A DNA stretch of 64,000 nucleotides from Lethocerus indicus (lineage: Eukaryota; Arthropoda; Insecta; Hemiptera; Belostomatidae), in NCBI GenBank assembly GCA_019843655.1, contig JACDQD010000002.1, positions 16,453,154 through 16,517,153 on the forward strand, given 5' to 3'. The notes beneath the pieces are model-generated. The model saw only the letters and a program-made list of their open reading frames with translations, was not told the DNA's origin and did no database searches. Made by a program: the position numbers and the translations under genes. Below, one piece after another: positions 38,367 through 50,900 of the stretch; the first letter of the stretch is position 1; every line of letters starts with the position of its first letter.

Positions 38367-38610
38367 TAATGGATTGTGTTGGAAGTTCGATCCAACGTAC
38401 CGGCATATGGTGTAAAAATCATTCTTCATTTTCGCAATGAATTATAACTAGGAGGATAACTTAGATGGGCTTATGGGGTTATATCCTGGACGACATCTTC
38501 TACCATATTTAATTAACGGCATGCGACAACTATTGAACCGAAAAGAAATTGTGGACATTTTATATTAAAACAATCGGGCTGGATGCTAGAGAAGGATGGG
38601 GAAGCGGTAT

Positions 38611-38686
38611 GAAAAAGAGAGCGAGAGAGAGAGAGAGAGAGAAAAGGTCGGAGAGAGGGGAAGAGAAGTGAAAGGAGAGAGGGGGG
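38611..38686. repeat. GA microsatellite and purine tract
   Basis: Clean GA run at about 38623-38642, followed by GGAGAG-type purine sequence. Confidence 0.9.
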
Positions 38687-38846
38687 CCGGGGTGGAGTGT
38701 GACAGTGATGTACGAGGGTGAGATACATCATAAAGAGGCGGCTGCAAGGGCGAGGCCCAGGAAATTTGGAGCGACTCTCTTGGAGGAAGGGATGACACCC
38801 CCAATGTAAGATTTACTTACCGCCCTCCCAACACGCGGACACGGAG

Positions 38847-38860
38847 ACACACACACACAC
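38847..38860. repeat. (AC)7 microsatellite
   Basis: Short uninterrupted AC run. Confidence 0.9.
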
Positions 38861-39661
38861 GGGCCCTTTTCGCCTGCCCCAGTGCGCCTCCGGAGGCGAC
38901 TCGCTCCCACCTCATACCGGTAATACAATACCACCAGCAGACAATCTCTTGACACCATCAACATAATAATAATTTCCATAGGCACTTCTCGGCTCCGCCG
39001 TCCGAATTCAATCCGAACGTCTTTCGGCCACGATTTATGGTCCGCATTGATTTCAAAAATCGTCAAAACCATAATTATAAGCCAAGATAACGTTTCGAAT
39101 GAAACGATATTTATTTAAGCAGATACTACGGTACCTTCGCTAAACCATATAAATTAAAAATAACACTCCAATTTATATCTTCAATTTGAGAGGCTACTAT
39201 AATCCTAATTTAAATAGCAGTAAGTAAAGCCTGTTAATTAATGATAATTGCTAGAGTGCTAATTATAAAACTTATAAAAGCTAAAAAAGTTATTTTTACT
39301 GACCCCTTGTAACCTGTTTCATTGCTTCTCAACATCGTTAGTCAACTTAGCAACAAAATGTAGTTATACCTAGAAAATCACATCCGCGTGGTTGTAGTTT
39401 TATCAGTATTCCTTAGGTTCTTCGAATGTAACTTTAATATTCAAATTATATACTTTTTGTACTTTCGGTAGCCCAAAAAGAAAGTCGCGTATGAGGCAGT
39501 GTACGAGGGAGGAAAAGGGTTGTGGGAGAGAGAGTGGGAAGAACCGGCGGCCTTCATTACGAGAAATAGTCTCAGATTGTAACAAAGCGATTAACAACAA
39601 GTCGGTGGGTCCGGGCCCCGTTATCAATCTTCAAATCTCCTGGCTGAGGCTGACGGAGCGC

Positions 39662-39708
39662 CCTCCTCCTCCTCCTCCTCCTTCTCCACCTCCTCCTTCC
39701 TCGTCTTC
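39662..39708. repeat. (CCT)n triplet repeat
   Basis: CCT units with interruptions (TCT, CCA). The plus-strand frame crossing it reads as polyproline/serine and is probably not a gene. Confidence 0.9.
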
Positions 39709-42700
39709 ATCTGTTTCCGTCTGCCACACTGGCCGCCCCCATACCCCCCCTCCCACAACAACCCCCAATAATTAACGCGATAATTATAAACCGCCGCGCC
39801 TCCCCCACCACTCGCGGTAATTAATATTATAATCGGAGCCCCATCTTAATGGAAAAATAGCGGGCGTAACCAATTACATGTGAATTGCTCTTTGTGTGTT
39901 CTAGACTGCGAAACTATACAATTAGGGTATTTATCGTCTATTCTCCGCCCGGCGCCCCGACCTCACTCACGGGGGTCCTCCTCTTTTTTTCTTTCGGCTG
40001 TGTGTGTCGCAGCAATTCCCATGGAGTTTCGGTCTAAAAATACTTCGGAGATAACAATCGCGGAAAAGAGAGAGAGACCCCACTATTAAAATCCTGAATG
40101 AGCCGCGGGGTCAAAGGCAGTCGTCGTTTTGAGACAGAAAAATTATCGCCCAGTACGAGATTTTTCCGCCACATGACTCATTCGTCTTTTGCCAACCAAA
40201 CAGCAATAAACACGAGAATACGATCTCAATATGAATAGAAATTTGTACAAGAAACTAATTGATGTATTCCATAAGAAGTTTCAAATTCTATACTCTGTTC
40301 GGTTTCGACTTACGTCACCTTTATACCTTTATTTATAAGTCAAAAGGGTGTTGCAACCTGTCAGTCACTAAAAACATAGTTAGAAAGTTCAGCAATAAAA
40401 GTAACAGCAAAAAATATGGTAAAAAAGTTCAAATTACTCACTAAATAAAAACACAGAAAGCGAAAAACCAGTATATCTCTCAGTTCTATGGCCACTACTC
40501 AAACATTCTGATAGAAGTTTCACTCGAATAATTATGCAGGGAGTACCGAAACATGTCTTGTGGCTTAGGATCAAATAGAAAGTAGAAAGAAAATCAAACG
40601 AAATTCTTTTCCGCGTGAAATTGAATACATGCAAAGTTCAGGCACGGCATATTTATATGAAAATAAAAATGAAAATGCCAAATGAGTTATACGACTCAAT
40701 TTATAAGTCCGACAAACAAAGGAGAACTGGTATTGTGTCCCGGTCGGGGTGTTAATTACGAAATTGGTTCAAAATAGGAAAAACGCACTCAGAACTGGTC
40801 GAGCGAGTGTTTCCTTAAACAATGTGTAAATGCGAGCAAATAAGACTCCGCCACTTCCCGTTAAGGAATTACATTTCAGGACCAGTTCAGTCACCGCCGA
40901 TGATCCCTATCGAAACGCCCAGCGGCGAGTGCAACTTGAGACTTGAAAATAGGTATGTTATAAGCGGACTTTAATATTTTCTTCTTATTGGATTTCGTGG
41001 CATGCACCTGCTTCGACTCTCAGCCAACCAGGTTGATTATTCGCAATTTCAGTTTTAGATTATAAGCACAATTGTTTCAATCCCAATTGTATTTACAGAA
41101 CGAAGAAAAATACAGGGTCGAGTCCTGTGCGTAGAACGTTTAATCGAAGTATAAGCCTAATATTGAATCTTAAGTTCGCCGGGTCTCTCTCGTCTTCTCA
41201 TCTGCAATTTTTTTGTCGCCTAACGATAATAGTCGGTGATTCAATATTCATCCGACCCAGATAATTGCTGAAACAATGCACTGACTTGTTTTCCGAATCG
41301 ACACCGCAGAAAATATCTCGCCTCCTTTATAATATCCGTCACTGCGTCATCTTTCCCTTTCCATATCATTTCCTACAAAGAATCAAGAGAGATTACAGCG
41401 GCATTATAATAAGGCGTACATAAACTTTTCATTGTAAACGGATAGATTTTAAGACTCGCCTTCCTCGCGAGTCGACTTTGATTTTATCGGGTGTGAGTTT
41501 ACCGAATTGTAATTCCAAGGAAAAGTGGGTCGATGATTCGAATGGGATCATGTAATAAAATATCTCCCAGAAAGGTTTTCGATACAACATTGGATGATGT
41601 ATAAAAAAGGATTCACCACAAAATCAGTTAATAAACTGAGATATATGTAAAACTTCTGATTAGCTAAAAGAAAATGGAAAATTTAAATATTAATAATATA
41701 AATAATGCAACCCCCTGTCGATGTTATCGATAGGATAAGGCGTCGAGGAAACTAAAAGCCGTGTCTATTTACCGATCCCTAAAAATGTAGAACTAACAAC
41801 TAAAATTAATTTTCTTACTTAGTGAGATCACGGGTCTAGAGTTGATTAGAACAGGACGACTTTCCGGATTTCGGGCGGTGTCTCTTCCCCTTTGGTAAGA
41901 TATTAAGCACTTAATACATTTTTTTATGGTCCTTAAAATGAGTTTAAACGCAGTGAGAAGCGAATGGAAAAAAAGACGGGGGCCAAGAAGCGGGAGGGGA
42001 GTCCCGGAGATGTTAATAATATGAAGCCATTAATTATAATATATACTTTGTAAGAGGCCTTGTTTCAAAAACTTAATTTCCTGCGGTGCGTGCACGGAAT
42101 GAGATTATTAGCCGACGAAGGGACGAAGGGGAGGGAGAGCAGAAGGAGGTTGTTTAATTAAGAAAACGCATGTGGAAAGAAAAAGGGAAAAAAGGTGGAC
42201 ATCAACAACCGGCCGTTAGGGACAAGTACTTTTTCATTGGGTCGCTTTGTCGGCTGTAACTGCCCAATATGCGATTCTATACAGGCTCGGCAGGCCCGCC
42301 ATACAGCTGTATCATATAAGTATTCTTCAGCACGTGGAACCTGTACAACACTAAATATCGCACAGAGGTAAAATTTCTGTTTCCATGATTTCTTATTTCA
42401 CTGATTGCACTGACCTGATACCTCTCCTTCGTCTAATATCAAACTTTATACTGATTGCGTCTTACCTTTCTTGATTAATGGATAAGCCCACATAAATTAG
42501 GCATTTAAAATTCTTCAAACTCCCAGTTATATCATTTAGATGACTGAATAAGTACCTGCAAATAAAAATAAGTATAATTAGAGTATCATTACAGGAATTA
42601 TGAATAAATTAAATTGCTATAATTTGACGGTTAATCACCATTGCATAAAAACTGCGCGATTTTCTACCAAGTTCGAGCGCGTTCAAAAGGACTCGACTAT

Positions 42701-43860
42701 TAAATCATTATATTGGATTTTATTTATATAACAAGTTCACATCGTGCATATAAAGTCGGGAAAGGCAAGTGAAAGAAAACCGCGGCCGTCTGTTCCCCAT
42801 TAAACATTGAAGGGGCAATTATTGAAGGATCTGAGCCTATCGCCGATTCGAATCTTAACAGCATTCCGGCCTAAATAAACCTCGCAATTTGAAACGAATT
42901 AGATTAACTTTCCATCAACCGGCTGAATACATTACGCCGGTTGTAGGTCATGCATCCATCGCCGGATATTTGTTTATAGGAACATAACGGTCGCTCCATT
43001 TATTGCATTTCAACCAGCACGACACCTTGTCCCGCCCGTTAAGATTTAAAATATAAATTGACAATAAAATATTCCTCAACTCCTGACAGCACATATTTAA
43101 CCAATTGCCTGCTAATTGTGATTTCCATCATATTTATAAGAACTAATATGTAAATGGATTAAATTTATATACACGTCGGAATTCTATATACTTCAAGATA
43201 ATATATTAACGTAACAATCTCGCAGAGGGATGAAAGGGTAATTCATTCGTGTACACTTTGAACTTAGTCCCTTCACGAATCGAAGCGACCGGATCGTTGC
43301 TCGGATTATCAATTAAGTCGCACTCAGTGTACACCCGGTTCGTGCTCGATACGATGTCCACTTATCGGAGCCGGGGCCGATGATTTCTCAAAGGCCGCCC
43401 TATTATCTGAGCACGTATTTGCAATTTCCAACGCCGGTCTGCCGGTCGCACTAGCACAACGCGCCGTGAGTCACTTCGAGAAAAGGAGACGGTCTTGCGC
43501 ACGCAGTCTCAGATTCGACAGAGTTCGAGATAATTATGGATTATCCGCACACAGTACGGACGTCTTAAAACACCCTCGCATTACAGAATTTTATTTTATA
43601 CTACCTCAGTTCCATATTAATAGACAATAATTTATGATTAAATAAATATTTTTGGGGACAAGCACATTCACTATAAACTTAATGCTAATATTGCATTATA
43701 GATATTAATTATATAGTTATTTATTAAAAAATTAATAATGTCTACAAGTGTATAATGTCTTCATCTATTTCCTTTCAACTATTGTAGGCAGTCAATTTCT
43801 GACCGATGGCTCGGGAAATTTATTTCTGTAAGGTGTTAAATTTATAGGTCCGCCTTAATG
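39709..43860. other. AT-rich noncoding region, no gene seen
   Basis: C-rich for about 50 bases after the triplet repeat, then AT-rich unique DNA. Palindrome ATACAGCTGTAT with an E-box core (CAGCTG) at 42301-42312. GC-rich hairpin at 42916-42943. Short frames at 39880-40089, 40259-40444 and 40434-40634 are unrecognised. From 40640 to 43860 there is no open frame of note. Confidence 0.55.
42916..42943. repeat. GC-rich hairpin, 8-bp stem
   Basis: CAACCGGC, a 12-base loop, then GCCGGTTG: exact over eight pairs, five of them G-C. Confidence 0.85.
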
Positions 43861-44570
43861 TAGGCCTAATGAAGTCTGAAATACTTAAAGGAAGGTGACA
43901 ACAAAACGGGGGAAAGCAACAAATTGTGGAGCGCCACCGCGGACCCGGAGAGGCCGACGCCGTACGACTTCATAACCGGAGCGAGAGATGGGAGATTATT
44001 GTAAATGGGCGTTTAAAGCGCGAAAAGCGGAACATAAACAGGAGTAGGAGGAGGAGGAGTGTCGGCTCCCTTTAATAATATAGTGAGACAGTAGACGGTC
44101 CCGAGAACGCATTGCGGGGGCGGCGGGCGCCCGGCTTTGTTTTCCATTTGGAGTAGATGCGGGGGCGGGGCGGATCTCGTTTCCTGGGGCGGTTCGAGGA
44201 TTAGAGCCACACATGCCGAGCGGAGAGGGCGCTGATTGCCCTAGTTGGCAATAAAGTCGACTGGAGGCCAGGAAATGAACCCGAGCCACCCCCCAGCCGC
44301 CGCCCCCTTCACAATATACATAATATCACCCGAGTCGGCGCTCTACTTCCTCCCCCACGCCCCTTCGGCCCGTAAAACCTGTCTGCAACAAGTGGCAATA
44401 AGCCCCCGGCTCCGGTGGCTTCCCCCCAGTAGAGACGGCTCTTTTGAGACCGTCAAGCCGTTTCCAAGATTTGACTGGTAATGCAAAGTTTCGAGGATCA
44501 TTCGGCTCGGCCCCAGTAAAAGGGTTATTCCGAAGGCGGTATGTAAATATTTTCCGTGCCCTCATTCTAG
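43861..44570. other. GC/CpG-rich noncoding island
   Basis: About 700 bp with GGGGCGGGGCGG- and GCGGGCGCCCGGC-type words and dense CpG. Overlapping frames on both strands (43996-44289, 44245-44481, 44326-44565) are low in stops because of composition and show no domain. A GC-box-like GGGGCGGGG lies at 44162-44170. A candidate CpG-island-type regulatory element. Confidence 0.5.
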
Positions 44571-44753
44571 TTGAAATTAGCTGAAAGAGTTATCACGCTT
44601 GACTCCTGTCCTTCCCATGACATTTTTCGGCTTACTGTAATCCGGTAATCATAAATTGCGTATCGGCCACCGAAGTACTCCAACCGGACAGGAATTTCCC
44701 TCAGTAACTGATAATGGTTTGAGATGATATTTAAAGCTATCTTGGACCCCCTC

Positions 44754-44816
44754 ATTTGCATTAGTTTTGTAAGTGTAATCATTTGAGATTTCCATATACA
44801 AAAATTGTATTTGCAT
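44754..44816. promoter_or_regulatory. Paired POU-octamer-like sites
   Basis: ATTTGCAT occurs exactly at 44754-44761 and again at 44809-44816, same orientation, start to start 55 bp. It is the complement of ATGCAAAT. Pairing at this spacing is seen; a regulatory role is inference. Confidence 0.4.
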
Positions 44817-46447
44817 AAATTGATGAAAAAACCTTTTTTTTGGCATATTTCCCCATATATGACAAATAATACATTTTTTGTGAAATAGACAAGATTAAAA
44901 ATCAATATGCAGTAAATACCGACATTAATAGTGAAAGTATATTTATAATTTAATTACCCATCGAGTGCAAACGCAAAACCGAGTCGCCTCTATTCCCCTG
45001 GGAATGAGAAAGCTCTGCCCCCTCCCTTTCATCTACAGAAACGAGGAGCAGATTACGAGGGAGAAACGTAAACTGGATGCTTCGTTTTCACTCCGATGAA
45101 CGTGTCGTAAAGTGTTTATAGTTTTGAGACAACAGCTAATAAGACTGAGAACAGCTTTAAGAGTTAATGGCCTACGAATGGAATAGGGAATGTAAAACGA
45201 GAATATGAAATGAGATGAAGACAATAAACAATGAATGGAGGGCACGCAACCGTGTTTACTTATAACCCAAATAAACCCCACTGGGAATTTCTGAATTTAA
45301 ATCTTACCGTTTCGATAATTTTACCCGCCTTTTCATGTGCGTATATATTTTCAGCGAAATGAGAAATTAAAAATAATGGCAAGCTCTATTTTCCGAGCAC
45401 AGATCATATCAGACAAAAAACATAACTAAATAATTTATGTACTCAATTTCCACGTTCCTTGCCGATCGAAATAATTAAAGAAGAGAAGAATCTTATAAGT
45501 ATTGCAGCCTTATTAACTGAAGCAAGTTAGCTAATTACAAGTCGTAAAATATAAAAGTACAAGCCTGAGGCATTTTAATAAGCCCGAGCGAATTAGATAT
45601 TAGTCTGAACTGTTGAAGGAGTCGGAATAAAATAAAATATTTATAGAATGGGTGATGTAATAAACGTCTGTATTTTTATTTCCACGATAAAAAAGCTGTA
45701 CTATAATTTAATATATTACAACAAAACTACTAAAATCCTAATTAGAAAAATAAGGGAATATTAATCGAGTAATTATTGCGACTTCATAATTGTGAAATAT
45801 TAATTCTATCTTTGGCATTTGTAGATTGTAAAAAGGAGCCATTCAATTTGTGGTGGGTATAGAAGGGCTAATTCCATATTACAGTCAAAACTATTATTTG
45901 GAAACTTTCGACTGAAAAAATAGAGTTCCTCCTTTTAAGAATAGAAAAAAGGAGAAATTAAGTCATTAATAACATTTTATAAAGAAAAATTTTAAGTAAT
46001 GAATTTTAAAAGCACCAGCACGTAACTATTCATCCAGACTAATACGGTTTACGCACTTTGAGCGCAATCACGAGTGAATGGACAAGACCAGTTCTGAGTA
46101 AATAAATGCTGGAATGAATGTAAAGGAGAACTAGAGTATGACGGACCTCATACGCCATAGGGTAGTGACTAACACTGACTGTATTAGGGCGGACGATAAC
46201 TGGAGGGCGGAATAGTCACGTAGCCGCTGGGCGGTTCCAGAAAGGCCCCCGTATGAATTGTAACAGGGGAGGAGACAAGACAGTAGAACCCGGTAGGAAG
46301 AGCCCGCCCCGTATAGGAGAGTAAGCCTCCGCATAATTGACATAACAATGGGTACATTAATTTGTACTTGCGGCTGTATGTCCCAGCGGGGGAGCCCCAA
46401 TGCAAATTGCCGTTCAAGTGTTTCCAAGCTCCGTCTTCAGATAAGCT

Positions 46448-46462
46448 ACTCTCTCTTTCCGT

Positions 46463-46528
<66 letters not shown>

Positions 46529-46562
46529 TCAATCTCTCTCTCTCTCCCTCCCTCTCTTACTC
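46448..46562. repeat. (CT)n microsatellite, about 115 bp
   Basis: Uninterrupted CT core at about 46472-46521, then interrupted CT/CCCT sequence to 46562. Confidence 0.95.
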
Positions 46563-46627
46563 TCCGGGCGTCTCATGAATAAAGAAACCCGTGATGAACT
46601 GCAAGCCGGCTATCTTGAGATCGAGAC

Positions 46628-46671
46628 GCCTCCTCCGGCCCCTCCTCCACCACCGCCGCCGCCGCCGCCGC
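46628..46671. repeat. (CCT)/(CCA)/(CCG)n triplet repeat
   Basis: Triplet repeat shifting from CCT through CCA to CCG units. It lies 65 bp from the end of the CT microsatellite. Confidence 0.9.
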
Positions 46672-47220
46672 TTGTGTATTCAACTACCCCGCTCCTTCCA
46701 GGCTTCTTGTGCTACCGCTCGGTGACTCCTTACCAACATCACTCGCCCCATTACCGGCCTCAGATATGCATAAAAAAGAACTGACGTCTCAGAGACGCCC
46801 CGAGGTCGGCCGCTTTATTCGAGAAAATTCAGTCGATGAGAACGCACCTTTGCCTGATGTCTTATTGCGAAACGTGCAGAACGGTTTTTACGACGTGTGA
46901 CAATCAAAATGAGCCGGAACAATCAAATCACATCCTGTTTTGACTTTTATTTATTAATATATTTGTCTATCTAATTAACGTATATATTAAAACATCGATT
47001 ATAAAAATCCTGACGAATTTAAAAGGGAACCAAATAAAATAAATGGAGGCATCTTCAGTACGGATTAACCTTGTGGCCTAGTTAAATGACTAGGCTATTA
47101 CGCATAAAATAATAATCCGATCTTATATTCACGCAATTCGTTGATTTAATAAAAATTATTAAACTCCACCAAAAATGATTTCATAAATCGCGGAGCTTAG
47201 GCGGGACAATTATTTTTCAT

Positions 47221-47990
47221 CGAGTGTCGGATAAACCCGTTTAAAGGTTGGTAGCCGAGGGAGGGAGGCAGTGAAAAAAGTTTTTAGGAAAGGGTTAGGT
47301 GCAGAGTGAATAGCCCGGACTGGAAGTTATCTCGGAGCGGAGGCGGCGAACGTCCACCGGGGGGACGAGAAGGTGGAAAGAGAGAGAGAGAGAATAAGGT
47401 AGTTCGGAGGCGGTGACGGAGTGGGGGCGGTTCGGAACTGGCCATCTGTGCAGGCCGATACCGCGGAGGGTGGGAGAGAGGGCCAGCTTTGTTTAATCCG
47501 GGAGGGGGGTATCTCGTCTTGGAGTCCCTCCGGTAGCGGGGCCTCAAAACGCGGGATGATGGATGCGGTCCAGTTACGGGCCGCTGAGCACTCGGCCGGC
47601 GGCGAGGGGGGTGCAGGGGCCCACTTCCACCCTCTCCCGAACAAGATCCCTCGGGCACCCTTTCTGGTCATTTTCATTTCCGGTCTCCCCTCGAGATAGC
47701 CCATCGTCCGAGGGACGAGGGGCGGGGGGCCCGGGGAAATTAAATGGAAATTCGCAGCGAGTCCCCCGTCCTCACCCGCACCCCCTCCCGGGCAGGCACT
47801 GGCAAAAATATGACAATGGCTTGGACGGGGCCGGCGCTCGCCTTGGCCCGGCCCCCGCCCACCCGCCGGCCCAGAAATCTGGCGATACACGGAAATTATG
47901 GAGCCCGTCCATCAGGGGCGGCCCCGACCCCCAGCACGCCCATCTATTGAGGGCGCACCTTACCCCATTAAAGCCCCTATCTCGCCTGAC
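47221..47990. other. Largest GC/CpG-rich island of the window
   Basis: About 770 bp of dense GC with many CpG, GGGGCGG-type and CCCGCC words. A short GA tract is at 47377-47393. It holds the longest open frames of the window (plus 47563-48270, 235 codons; minus 47327-47890, 187 codons). They overlap on opposite strands and are rich in P, G, R and S, as GC-rich random sequence would be. I treat it as a candidate regulatory island or promoter, not a proven gene. Confidence 0.5.
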
Positions 47991-50900
47991 ACCGACGTCT
48001 TTCCGTCCTTTAATACGTTCCCGTATGCGCCCACGTAATGAAAAAAACCTCTTAGTTTCCTTTATGAGTTATACGGATTTAAATTTATTGCAGAAAGGGT
48101 ATTACCGAGTTAATCGAAGTACCGAGATAATTTATAGTCGATTTTCGAGCTCCGATGGTCTTAAACGCCGCCAATATACACCCCTGGATTATCACATACC
48201 GACCTCACATTTACTCCATTTTAGGTGTATGCGATGTATTAACCAAGTATTACTGCAAGTTATTTCGTAAGTTCCAAATAATCGAATCGAATATCTGTTT
48301 GAGTTAATTTCGTACTCATGTGTAAAATAAAAATGTTATCGATATATAACACAAAAACACCTCAACTTTTAAAATATAATTCGTTCTTACGTTATTGGCT
48401 TTTGTTAACGACTAATACAAATGTATCGGAAAGTTAAATCAGTGGTCACTTTCTTGTTGTGAATTGGAGGTTTGGACTTTCATTTGCACCGTTAAATTTA
48501 CCAGTGAAAAGAGAGGGGCAAGAGCGGGATTTTGAGCGCGTATTATTACGGAAATAACGGTGAAACGCAACGACGAAAAACTGTAGATCGATAACGCCGG
48601 TCTGGCCCAAGCGCCAAATTTCAAGCGATTCTGGCAATTATTCAGAGTAATGGACCGAAGACGAACATAAAAATACGGGACAATAAAAAGAATCATGACA
48701 CACACTTCAGAATTTTAGATCTAAAGGATTGGATGGCGGCCCATAAATTATTGCTGGGAAAGAGTTGGCGGTTATGATTCATATTTGCATCTTAACCCAC
48801 CTTAGTTTTAAATGCGTTCAAATAACAAAGATAATACCACCACTCAGAGAGAGAATCACTAAGAAATATAATACGCGTTTCCACTATTTAAAGCAAACGT
48901 AGCTAAACGAAAACGTCATTCAAGAATTGATTCCATGTCTTATAATAATTTCCTGGTAGTTGATTAAGGACCCTAATCAAATCCAAACATTTGTGATCCA
49001 TATCTTTAAATATTCTTTAAATTATATACTCAAACTAACATCTGTCTAGGAAAAATCTCATCCAATTTATTTTTTTAGTAATGAATAGATCTACTAGGTG
49101 ATAATTGTTGCCTCATTTACTGTGAGGTATACAGGATATTTTCAACGAATACTCACCATTTTTAAAACACGAACTTATGTTGTTTTGGGTATATTTTGGA
49201 ACTATACATCAGTGCGAGGAGCTCATAATAATTTCCCTGATAATTACCTGAATGATCGAAAGAGTATGATTCCTCCCTGGCAATCGTATGGCATTCGTCC
49301 CAATCCTACAGGTACTAGGCCTCTGTAAGTTAGGGGTGACAATATACAAAACGCATAAATAAATAGAGAAATACCCCAAAACCATAGGGGAGGTGGAGGG
49401 GGCATAAATGCCATCAATAATTCATGGCTCATTACATAATAATACTGGGCGAGGTGAGCGGACACGTTGCCGGCCAGCATCCCAAACCGGGAACCCGAGG
49501 TGGTGGCCTCAGGAATAGCCTCCGTTTCATTATTAAGTGTCACGAAGTCGATAAGGAATCAGTGATAAGGGGCGTCGTTTCTAACAAATCATAAATCATG
49601 CCGGCGTTGGCCGACCGATGACGCAACCGAGAATGCCCAACGCAAACATTAACGCCGCCCCCGATCCGATCAATTAAAATCGTGACAAACACAGCGCCCG
49701 CCGTTTTTATTTCTCAAAAGGCAAAATACTTCGGCTATTTTTCAGTGTCCTTCGAGGTGATGCTCGTTGTCTCATTTGGCACTCTTTTATTTTCAGTCTT
49801 CATTTTAAGACTGTTTTTAATTATAACGAACGACTTGTAGGATTATAGTCACTGTACTAAAAGGTCATTTTCAGAAACAGAAATTTCTATCACTATATAT
49901 TGACTGAAATCGAAACGGGGCTATCATGGGACCAAACACCTTCAAAAACAGTTCAAAGTTAAATTCGATAGAAATTTGCTTACATCGCACTTCCTATTTT
50001 CAGAAAATTATTGATGACCTGAAATAATAATAGTAACAATGACTCAATCTCCGCGAGAACGCCGCTCCGCCTTCCCACTCGTTTCCGGATGCCTGAGATG
50101 CATGTGCCAACTGCTAAACCTCACCGAAATTATAATTATAAAAATACGGGTTTCATATTTTTTCATTCTTTGTATAAAGTTTATTGTTCTAGGAATAATT
50201 TAGTTATGTAATTATCTGAAACAATTAAATTAGCCAGCGTGAACAATCCGAAATAGGACGGTATGAGAATGTACAACTTTCGAATCGCGTCTAAATATTA
50301 CCTGCATGGGTTATCACGATTACGAATGAGTTATAATTATGTCTGTAATAATATTTTTAGCGAAAAAAACGTCTGGAAGCCATTTAATGGAAAATACCTC
50401 GAAGAAAAAGCTTGTTACTGCTCTCCTTTCGACGCAGGATTTTTTTTTAAAACGAAACCTAATTAGGAACACGGGAAATAAAATCTTACGAAGGATAGAA
50501 TTATTTCTAGTCTCATTTGAAATACAGAGGTTTTACCCAAGTCAGGATATACAACTATAAAAAATGAATCTACACAGCGGGGATTCTTTTGAGTTTTTTC
50601 AGCATTTTGTGTTCGCCCAATTGTTGCACAAATGCACCTCTTCAGGGAGTAAAAGAGTAAAACTCAAGATTGATGACGTCTCATAGACTCCGTGAACTCC
50701 AAAGTGATCAATTAAAGTCATAATTTTTGACACCATCAAAAATGGTCCCCGCCACAGAGCTACTGAAACAGTAGCAGGGTAGAGACAGCGTAATTGAAAT
50801 GCTTAATCGCGTCATTTACTTAGGCAATACTTTGGCGGATGCCAGAAACCTAATCCGGTCTAATGCAAGCGGACGATGACGGAAGATTTATATGACGGTG

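Larger units (their letters stand above)
35871..39661. other. Noncoding region, no gene seen
   Basis: Contains two GA tracts, an AC tract, a possible tRNA-like remnant (36490-36538), a TTGCGA triplet tandem (37943-37962) and the small tandem repeat at 38324. Frames at 36433-36771 and 37313-37612 look protein-like in composition but have no recognisable domain. Confidence 0.5.
44571..47220. other. Noncoding region with two octamers and CT microsatellite
   Basis: AT-rich. Exact octamers at 44754-44761 and 44809-44816, and another at 46400-46407. The CT microsatellite and CCG repeat are listed separately. Frames at 46348-46784 are translations of these repeats. No gene seen. Confidence 0.55.

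Noticed and set aside
38378..38396. tRNA gene from a T-arm-like hairpin
   Set aside because: The stem is six rather than five pairs and the TTCGA is out of register. No D-arm, anticodon arm or acceptor stem pairs around it.
41133..41155. Third copy of the duplicated cassette
   Set aside because: Only AGAACGTTT and CGAAG are shared, with an indel between them. Too short to separate from chance.
46348..46784. Two plus-strand frames through the CT microsatellite
   Set aside because: The products are long serine-leucine and proline runs from (CT)n and (CCG)n repeats.
47563..48270. 235-codon plus-strand open frame as a gene
   Set aside because: It lies in the most GC-rich DNA of the window, where stops are scarce. 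The opposite strand is open too. The product is P/G/R/S-rich without a domain and runs on into plain AT-rich sequence.
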